Assembly: GCA_016784425.1 (NCBI GenBank)
Contig: JADHUQ010000017.1
Coordinates: 1 to 19,980, forward strand
From: Candidatus Delongbacteria bacterium
Lineage (GTDB): Bacteria > CAIWAD01 > BS150m-G50
Direction: 5' to 3'
Length of the DNA stretch: 19,980 nucleotides
Positions within the stretch are counted from its first letter, which is position 1; each line of letters opens with the position of its first letter. The notes beneath the pieces are model-generated. The model made no database searches. It was given only the letters and a program-made list of their open reading frames with translations, and was not told the DNA's origin. Shown here piece by piece: positions 14,929 through 19,980 of this stretch. The translations under genes and the position numbers were made by a program.

Positions 14929-17391
14929 ATGCGCTATTTTAGTTTTTTTCTACTCTTGACCCTCTGTATTCAAAACCAGGTGACAGCTCAACCGGGATCC
15001 GGCCGTTCCGGAATGCCCACCATCACCCTCGAGGGAATTGTGGTTGATTCGACTTTTGAATCGCCACTCCCGTACGCCAATGTGTCGGTGATCAATCCCC
15101 GTCGTGATAAGATACTGGGCGGGACCATGACCGATCAAGCAGGGTGGTTCCATATCGAAGGAGTGACCCCCGGCAGGCATAATCTGGTGGTCGAGTTTAT
15201 GGGATATGAAACCAGGACTATCGGACCACTCGAGCTGCTTCCCGGTGGTAGCGGACTGCATGACGTAGGACAGATTCGTCTGGCTGCGCTGGAGCTGGAA
15301 CTGGAAGCAGTAGTAGTCCAGGGAAAAAAGCCGCTCTACCACCAGACAGCGGAAATGAAGGTCTTCAACGTGGCTCAGAGTACTGTTGCCACTGGTGGTA
15401 CCGCCCTGGAAGCGCTGGAGCAGATTCCTGGCGTTGAAGTGGATATTGACGGTAAAGTGAGTCTGAGGGGCAGCACCAATGTGAGGATTCTACTGGATGG
15501 GCGACCATCGCTTATCACCGGTAGCGATCAGGAGATGGTGCTGGAAGCAATACCTGCCAACAGTATCGAGGATATCGAAATCATTACCAATCCTTCCGCC
15601 CGTTATGAACCGGAGGGGATGGCCGGCATTATCAACATTGTGCTGAAGGAGAACAACCTGGCCGGTATCAACGGTACCGTCAGTATGGGCGGATCCCCAA
15701 ACGGAACCGCCGATATCTCCGGGCAGGTGAACTATCGCACCCGCAAGTTTAACCTGTTTCTCAATTCGGGTTGGCGGCATAGCATCAGGGAGGCAACCGG
15801 TGACAATTACCGCGAAACATACACGGACAGTCTGAGCACCATTATCGACCAGGAACTGAGAGGTGAACGGGGGGGCGATTCCCGGCTTGTGAAAACCGGT
15901 TTCGAGTTTTATCCAGACCGTAAAAACACTCTCGGCCTGAACCTGGCCTATAACAATCGTGGTGGCCTGCACGATCGTATTGTAACCACAGTGGAGACGA
16001 TTGGTGATTCCCTGCTGAAGTATGACCAGAATTCCACCGGGGATAACGAGCAAAATCATCTGGACCTGGGTCTCTTCTGGGACCGCGACTTTGATAGTCC
16101 AGGGCAGAAGCTGTCGACCACAGCCGATATTTCTCAGGGCAGGGAAAACCGCCCGCATACTTTGACCACGACGCCGGCAGCAGGTTACGAGACGATTATC
16201 AGCCTTGATCCGGAGGAGAGTACCACAGATCTGGAAAGAGGTGTGGCCAATCTGCAGCTGGATTACAGCCACCCGGTCAGCGATCGGTTCCGGTTCGAAA
16301 CCGGCTACAAAGGCACTATTCGTTATCTAGATAACCGCTACCGAAGTTATATCTACGATTCCTCTGTCGATCGTTTTCTTCTCGACGACAGCACCAGCAA
16401 CCACTTTCGCTTTGACGAGAACATCCAGGCAGCTTACGGACAACTGTCGCTGGAACGGGGGATAGCCAGTTTTCAGTTAGGGTTGCGATTTGAGGCTGTT
16501 CAGACAACAACTAAGCTGCGTGATGCGGGTGAAGGTACTTCCGAGATCTACACCAGCCTCTATCCCAGTGGCGGCTTTACCCTGGACTTGTCCGATTATC
16601 TCCAGCTCCAATCCAGTTACAGTCGCCGGGTCAGGCGGCCCCGGGATCGCCAGCTCAACCCCTCCGTCCACAAAATGGACGAACAGAGCATCCGGATGGG
16701 CAATCCCCACCTGCTGCCTGAATACACAGATGTGATTGAGCTCTCCCTTTCCCGCTTCAAGGCAGGGATGAACACTGCTTTGACTGTTTATTATCGCCGA
16801 ACGACCGACAAGATCAGCCGTTTCAAGGAATTACGACCGGATGGGGTTACGGTGATGACCTATGAGAATTTTGCCGAGGAGACCTCCAGTGGGATGGAGC
16901 TGGTCTTTTCGGGCGCTCTCTCCCGGAAGCTGCGGATAATGGCCAGCGGTAATCTCTACGCAGATCAGGTTGATGTTTCCAATCTGACAGACGATTTCGA
17001 CGCAAGCTCAATCGGCTATTCAGGGCGGTTGTCAACCATCTGGAATGTCACTCCTGCAACTGAACTCATGCTATCCTCCGTCTACCGGTCACCGCGAGAT
17101 ATCGCGATTGGTGAGATTGACGCGATGGCATTCTGCGATCTGTCTTTGAAACGGCGGTTTCTGCAGGAGCGGCTTGCGCTGAGTCTGCGTCTGGGTGACC
17201 TCTTCAACTCCAGGGGGTTCAGCTTCAAGACTTTTGGTGAGAATTACTACCAGGAGAGCAGTCGCAAATTCGGTGGTCGGCGTATTATGCTATCACTCGA
17301 GTATCGGTTTGGAAAACTGGAGGAGCGAAGCCGCTCCAAGCGAAATCGCAGTGATGAGAATTTCGAACAGGACGGGTTTGGCATAGAGTGA
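14929..17391 (+). CDS. TonB-dependent receptor, carboxypeptidase-regulatory-like N-domain
   Basis: An 820-residue outer-membrane receptor. A signal peptide ends near Ala20 (VTAQ). A CarboxypepD_reg-like beta-sandwich covers about 32-112 (LEGIVVDSTFESPLPYANV, GWFHIEGVTPGRHNLVVEFMGY). The plug domain follows, about 135-245 (ALEALEQIPGVEVDIDGKVSLRG split by RGSTNVRILLDGRPS, NPSARYEPEGMAGIINIVLK), then a long beta-barrel of the Bacteroidota 'outer membrane beta-barrel' type ending IMLSLEYRFG. A charged tail of about 22 residues follows, as in many relatives. It imports a large substrate, or secretes or binds one, using TonB energy; the ligand cannot be read. No SusD-type lipoprotein is present, only the CBM9/DOMON-like one upstream. 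The ATG lacks a good Shine-Dalgarno. Family confident. Confidence 0.88.
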   Translation: MRYFSFFLLLTLCIQNQVTAQPGSGRSGMPTITLEGIVVDSTFESPLPYANVSVINPRRDKILGGTMTDQAGWFHIEGVTPGRHNLVVEFMGYETRTIGPLELLPGGSGLHDVGQIRLAALELELEAVVVQGKKPLYHQTAEMKVFNVAQSTVATGGTALEALEQIPGVEVDIDGKVSLRGSTNVRILLDGRPSLITGSDQEMVLEAIPANSIEDIEIITNPSARYEPEGMAGIINIVLKENNLAGINGTVSMGGSPNGTADISGQVNYRTRKFNLFLNSGWRHSIREATGDNYRETYTDSLSTIIDQELRGERGGDSRLVKTGFEFYPDRKNTLGLNLAYNNRGGLHDRIVTTVETIGDSLLKYDQNSTGDNEQNHLDLGLFWDRDFDSPGQKLSTTADISQGRENRPHTLTTTPAAGYETIISLDPEESTTDLERGVANLQLDYSHPVSDRFRFETGYKGTIRYLDNRYRSYIYDSSVDRFLLDDSTSNHFRFDENIQAAYGQLSLERGIASFQLGLRFEAVQTTTKLRDAGEGTSEIYTSLYPSGGFTLDLSDYLQLQSSYSRRVRRPRDRQLNPSVHKMDEQSIRMGNPHLLPEYTDVIELSLSRFKAGMNTALTVYYRRTTDKISRFKELRPDGVTVMTYENFAEETSSGMELVFSGALSRKLRIMASGNLYADQVDVSNLTDDFDASSIGYSGRLSTIWNVTPATELMLSSVYRSPRDIAIGEIDAMAFCDLSLKRRFLQERLALSLRLGDLFNSRGFSFKTFGENYYQESSRKFGGRRIMLSLEYRFGKLEERSRSKRNRSDENFEQDGFGIE

Positions 17392-17449
17392 TGTTGTAAG
17401 GAGTATATCTCCCAAAAAAGGGTGAAAACCGCTGGAATTATCCTACTGT

Positions 17450-17544
17450 AAAACAAACACTTACCCAAAGCTGTGGTCGGACCAGTTTTCTTTTTTAAAA
17501 ACAGGTACTTAAACCACATTTATGACCAAAAACAGCACTTAAAC
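17450..17544. repeat. Three degenerate A-rich direct repeats
   Basis: AAAAACAGGTACTTAAAC (17497-17514) and AAAAACAGCACTTAAAC (17528-17544) differ by a one-base deletion and one substitution. A weaker relative, AAAACAAACACTTACC, starts near 17450. Spacing is about 31-47 bp. They lie in non-coding DNA; role unknown. Confidence 0.5.
17471..17496 (+). terminator. Weak intrinsic terminator after the TonB receptor
   Basis: A small stem (TGGT-CGG-ACCA, 17474-17484, extendable with a bulge to CTG...CAG) is followed by TTTTCTTTTTT (17486-17496). The T-run is good and the stem short. It lies about 80 bp after the receptor stop. Confidence 0.4.
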
Positions 17545-17586
17545 AGGGCTTTTTGGGCCGAAAAACAAAACGCTCAAATCTGGGCT

Positions 17587-17605
17587 GTCTGGGGAATCCC
17601 CAGAC
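17587..17605. repeat. Perfect 19-bp dyad
   Basis: GTCTGGGGAATCCCCAGAC pairs 9 bp on each side of a central A (8 bp as an RNA hairpin with AAT loop). No T-run follows on either strand. It could be an RNA-stabilising hairpin for the receptor transcript or a protein-binding site. Confidence 0.5.
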
Positions 17606-17710
17606 GATATTCTGTCACCAATATTTGGATCCAGACTAAAACAATCTGGAAGAGGTGCTTTGGCTTTTAACCTGGTTCAGCATCGCTGACTTAAGTTAGC
17701 AACATAAATG

Positions 17711-17741
17711 AAAAAAGGCTGCACAGTTTAACCGTACAGCC
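17711..17741 (-). terminator. Rho-independent terminator of the barrel protein gene
   Basis: On the minus strand GGCTGTACGGT-TAA-ACTGTGCAGCC forms an 11-bp stem (two G-U pairs) with a 3-nt loop, followed directly by TTTTTT (17716-17711). It lies 53 bp beyond the stop of the minus-strand gene at 17794. Confidence 0.85.
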
Positions 17742-17793
17742 CAATTTGCTACTCTCTTAAGGGTGCCCAGCACCAGAGCTGATTTATCCCAAC

Positions 17794-18879
17794 CTATTTA
17801 ACATTGATCTCAGTTGTCAACTCAAAGTAATCACGCACGGTATAACTTTCATTCGGGTAGATGGTCTTGAAGTGACGCCAGGTAGGTTTAAAAGTGACCG
17901 GACCGTACTGCATGGAGTAATCCAGCCATAAGTAGGAATGGATGAACTCGTCATCATCCCAATCCATTACGGAACCACGATACCAGGCATTCAGAGTTCC
18001 CGGCCCCAGTGCCCCCTTCAGGCCGATATGATATGCCCAACCGCTAAAGGCATTGTCTGTTTCAGTGGTCAGAGCAATACCACCTGCGAAGGTGAACCCG
18101 GCGAAACTCGGATAAAGGTAGCCCCCGTATGTTGTAGGGTTGTAGACGTCGATAGTCTCCACGACAGCTTCCTCACCCAGAATGTAAGTGCTGTCGGAGT
18201 CGGCGATCAGCGCCGGGACCATTGTAGTAACATCGTAGCTGTCAATACCGTTGGCTGACATGACCTGGAGGAAGGCTTTGACTGGGCCAACCATAAAAGT
18301 AAAGCCACCACCCAATGTATACTGGTCAGTGTAGGTCATCCTGTCATCACTGTCGATATCAGAGGCCTGGTTGTTGTTGTCGACAGCATAGAATATGTCC
18401 AGAACGCCGGGGCCGAGTTCCGCGCTGCTCTTAACACCAGTAATCGACGAATTGTGATTGATGTTGAACGGAATCCCCACCGGTGCTTTGGGGTAATAAT
18501 GGAGGTCGATCATCAGGCTCTCTTTCAGCGGTATACGACCGGCGTACCAGGAAAATCTGTTGGTCTTCTGTCCGAAATATGCCAGCATCCAGTCTGTCCC
18601 GTTTGTAGCGGGTGTGCCCATCTTGCTCCACATGGCTCCGCTTTCATGTCCAAGTTTCACGGCCCACATAAAGCCGCCGTCAAGTTCCGCTTTTGCGTTC
18701 AGACGCGCTCGGTACAACCAGTAGATATCGGTAGAGCTGGTTGAATCATCGCCGTTGGTTTTAAACAGTGCTGTATTGTCCAGGCGGGGTCGCACGCGTG
18801 CATCAGCGGAAAGTTTTATCTGGGCCGCTGCAGTAGCACCCAGACTGAGCATTAATAACACTATGAGTATCTTCTTCAC
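17794..18879 (-). CDS. Outer-membrane beta-barrel (porin-like) protein
   Basis: A 361-residue exported protein of no family I can name. The signal peptide MKKILIVLLMLSLGATAAAQ (1-20) is clear. The rest alternates short amphipathic strands with Asp/Ser/Gly/Asn turns (YWLYRARLNAKAELDGGFMWAVKLG, WYAGRIPLKESLMIDLHYYP, GLKGALGPGTLNAWYRG, MQYGPVTFKPTWRHF), the pattern of a porin-like barrel of roughly 16 strands. The last residue is Lys (TTEINVK) rather than the usual terminal aromatic, although YFEL lies nine residues earlier. The start is GTG, supported by GGAGGAGAAA just upstream (minus strand). It is a single-gene unit with its own terminator, divergent from the rRNA operon. Substrate unknown; a structural or phosphate/solute porin is possible. 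Confidence 0.7.
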   Translation of the reverse strand: MKKILIVLLMLSLGATAAAQIKLSADARVRPRLDNTALFKTNGDDSTSSTDIYWLYRARLNAKAELDGGFMWAVKLGHESGAMWSKMGTPATNGTDWMLAYFGQKTNRFSWYAGRIPLKESLMIDLHYYPKAPVGIPFNINHNSSITGVKSSAELGPGVLDIFYAVDNNNQASDIDSDDRMTYTDQYTLGGGFTFMVGPVKAFLQVMSANGIDSYDVTTMVPALIADSDSTYILGEEAVVETIDVYNPTTYGGYLYPSFAGFTFAGGIALTTETDNAFSGWAYHIGLKGALGPGTLNAWYRGSVMDWDDDEFIHSYLWLDYSMQYGPVTFKPTWRHFKTIYPNESYTVRDYFELTTEINVK

Positions 18880-19495
18880 TTTCTCCTCCAGTATTTGCTA
18901 TTCCGGTTGTGAGTCACCGGCATGTATGGGGTATCTGTCTGTCGGTTCTGCTGTATTTGAGAACAAACGAGTTCTTGGATGTTTACGATGAGCGGGGGTA
19001 GTTTCCTACCGGGATGCGATCTGAAATCCTGTACCCAGGAATTGGCGGGGTGATATGTATCAACTATTATATTCAGAAATCCTGTCCGGATTTTGACGAA
19101 ACATCACGACCCGTTATGCGGTCGATAACTACCTGGCGTGTTCACGACCATTCAAAATCGCATCAAAGTAGTCTCCGGGGGAGGTGTTGTCAAGGGAAAC
19201 TTGTGGTTCGTCTGACCGGGAAAGCGAGCAGGATCACTTTGTGACCTCCCTGTCACGGCGGGTTACGCGAGAGTGGTCATTGATAAGCAGCTCTAATTGT
19301 TGCGAAGTGGCTGCAGCGTCGCGGTAGGATTGAGGCACTTCATGTGATATTCTCATTATATCTATGAGTTCCCTCTTCAGCCTGAATGTTACCATTTCCC
19401 TGAAGCCTCTCTCCCGCCAAATGAGGTAGCTTTGACTTCAGCCTCTGCAATGGTTACATCAGTGAGAAGTGGCCTGAGAAAGAATTCTGCCGTTG
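18880..19495. other. Long non-coding region upstream of the rRNA promoters
   Basis: About 600 bp with no credible gene on either strand. The left end must hold the promoter of the minus-strand porin-like gene, but no good -35/-10 pair was recognised. Small hairpins occur, for example GGTAG-TTTC-CTACC (18997-19010). TTGACT (19432-19437) followed after 16-17 bp by TTACAT/TACATC is a weak extra rRNA promoter candidate. Confidence 0.4.
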
Positions 19496-19525
19496 TTTTC
19501 CGCTTGACAAACCACCTGCGGAAAA
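19496..19525. repeat. Inverted repeat enclosing the rRNA P1 -35 box
   Basis: TTTTCCGC (19496-19503) and GCGGAAAA (19518-19525) are perfect 8-bp arms around the -35 hexamer. The decamer AATTCTGCCG occurs just outside on both sides (19483-19492 and 19530-19539, the latter overlapping the -10). A regulator-binding site is plausible. Confidence 0.55.
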
Positions 19526-19532
19526 TTATAAT
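19504..19532 (+). promoter_or_regulatory. rRNA operon P1: consensus sigma70 promoter
   Basis: TTGACA (19504-19509), a 17-bp spacer and TATAAT (19527-19532) form a perfect consensus promoter. The start would be near 19539, giving a leader of about 400 nt before the 16S gene. Perfect promoters are typical of rRNA operons. Confidence 0.8.
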
Positions 19533-19726
19533 TCTGCCGCAATCAGCATCTTCCCGCTTGCGAGCCACTGAAGATTGAGTTGTAGATGCCGATAAACAGA
19601 CCACGCACCCCTGTTCTTGATTTATCCTGAGTTAATATCGATTTGCAAAGAAAGACAATCCTGGTCGCTGAAGCGGCTATTAAAGCCTGCCTTGCGACGA
19701 TGTGCGCTCTCTTGCCACCAGGTTGT

Positions 19727-19751
19727 TTCGGATTGATTTTATAGATCCGAA
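19727..19751. repeat. Inverted repeat just upstream of P2
   Basis: TTCGGAT (19727-19733) and ATCCGAA (19745-19751) are perfect 7-bp arms with an 11-bp A/T-rich centre. They end 8 bp before the P2 -35 box, or form a hairpin in the P1 leader. Confidence 0.45.
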
Positions 19752-19759
19752 TAAAAAGC

Positions 19760-19788
19760 TTGCATAGAGTGGGGTGGTTATTTAGACT
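19760..19788 (+). promoter_or_regulatory. rRNA operon P2 promoter
   Basis: TTGCAT (19760-19765), a 17-bp spacer and TAGACT (19783-19788) match sigma70 boxes at four of six bases each. The start would be near 19795, about 150 nt before the mature 16S 5' end. It fits the common tandem P1-P2 layout. Confidence 0.5.
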
Positions 19789-19796
19789 ATATGTCT

Positions 19797-19813
19797 TGCG
19801 CAAAATTTGCGCA
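19797..19813 (+). other. rRNA leader hairpin
   Basis: TGCGCAAA-A-TTTGCGCA is a perfect 8-bp dyad located at the expected P2 transcript start. It could be the boxB-like leader hairpin that precedes boxA in many rRNA operons, or an operator. Confidence 0.45.
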
Positions 19814-19865
19814 GGATTTTCTGCAGCGACCTGAGCCATCCGGTTCTAGTTACTGTGAGATTATT

Positions 19866-19877
19866 GGTCTTTGAAAT
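19866..19877 (+). promoter_or_regulatory. boxA-like antitermination site
   Basis: GGTCTTTGAAAT resembles boxA (TGCTCTTTAACA), the NusB/S10 loading site found in rRNA leaders. It lies about 65 nt before the 16S gene. Confidence 0.55.
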
Positions 19878-19942
19878 AGTGTCCAGCTTGTGACGAGTTC
19901 AGGTCTCATTCATTTTTTTGAAAACAATTCGTTTAGAATATC

Positions 19943-19980
19943 ACAACGGAGAGTTTGATCCTGGCTCAGGACGAACGCTG
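19943..19980 (+). rRNA. 16S ribosomal RNA, 5' end (partial)
   Basis: AGAGTTTGATCCTGGCTCAG (19950-19969), the universal bacterial 16S 5' motif (E. coli positions 8-27), is followed by GACGAACGCTG. Counting back puts the mature 5' end near 19943. The gene continues past the window edge; too little is present to classify the organism. Confidence 0.95.

Larger units (their letters stand above)
17392..17793. other. Convergent intergenic region with terminators and repeats
   Basis: About 400 bp between two convergent genes. It carries a probable + strand terminator (17471-17496), three related A-rich repeats (17450-17544), a perfect 19-bp dyad (17587-17605), a small hairpin GGTGC-CCA-GCACC (17762-17774) and a strong minus-strand terminator (17711-17741). 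A 65-residue + strand frame here lacks a ribosome site and crosses the repeats, so it was not called. Confidence 0.5.

Noticed and set aside
17473..17670. 65-residue + strand reading frame between the convergent genes
   Set aside because: No ribosome site, no family features, and it crosses direct repeats and a dyad.
19389..19839. Two minus-strand reading frames (71 and 98 residues) upstream of the 16S gene
   Set aside because: They run through the consensus rRNA promoters and leader, and have no recognisable family or Shine-Dalgarno.

Overview
The window looks like a chromosomal segment from a Gram-negative bacterium of the FCB group in the broad sense, such as Marinimicrobia-, Calditrichota-, Zixibacteria- or KSB1-like lineages. 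The best marker is the C-terminal cassette of the 11218-13524 protein (LQNYPNPFNPATTISWQL), the usual type IX secretion (T9SS) sorting domain in those phyla. A TonB-dependent receptor with a carboxypeptidase-regulatory-like N-terminus, a lipoprotein, a TolC-like protein and a barrel protein confirm an outer membrane. The 16S fragment at the right edge is too short to name the lineage.

Layout. (1) 1-701: 3' end of a GH18 chitinase interrupted by an in-frame TGA at a conserved Gly codon. (2) 733-1308: flavodoxin-fold NADPH/FMN reductase with an Isf-like cysteine motif. (3) 1309-1806: dyad-rich intergenic region ending in a sigma54-type -24/-12 promoter. (4) 1807-6942: an operon of ADP-forming acyl-CoA synthetase, an acetyl-CoA hydrolase/CoA-transferase fused to a GNAT acetyltransferase, and an AcuC-like deacetylase. 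It joins acetyl-CoA/acetate energy metabolism to a probable acetylation/deacetylation switch. (5) 6943-7257: intergenic region with a second sigma54-type element. (6) 7258-11102: four overlapping genes for a DUF4956 membrane protein, a HlyD-like adaptor, a TolC-like outer-membrane factor and a VTC-domain polyphosphate polymerase. A T9SS-exported CotH-family kinase (11218-13524) follows. (7) 13842-17391: lipoprotein and TonB-dependent receptor. (8) 17794-18879, minus strand: barrel-type outer-membrane protein with its own terminator. (9) 19496-19980: rRNA operon control region with two promoters, a boxA-like site and the first ~38 nt of the 16S rRNA.

The most interesting unit is region 6. DUF4956, VTC and CotH genes are known to co-occur. 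Here they share an operon with an adaptor and an outer-membrane channel but no ABC, RND or MFS pump. That suggests a trans-envelope machine in which DUF4956 may be the inner-membrane part, making and perhaps exporting polyphosphate next to an extracellular kinase. The arrangement is read from the sequence; the function is inference. Regions 4 and 6 both follow -24/-12 elements with exact sigma54 spacing, so they could share RpoN control.
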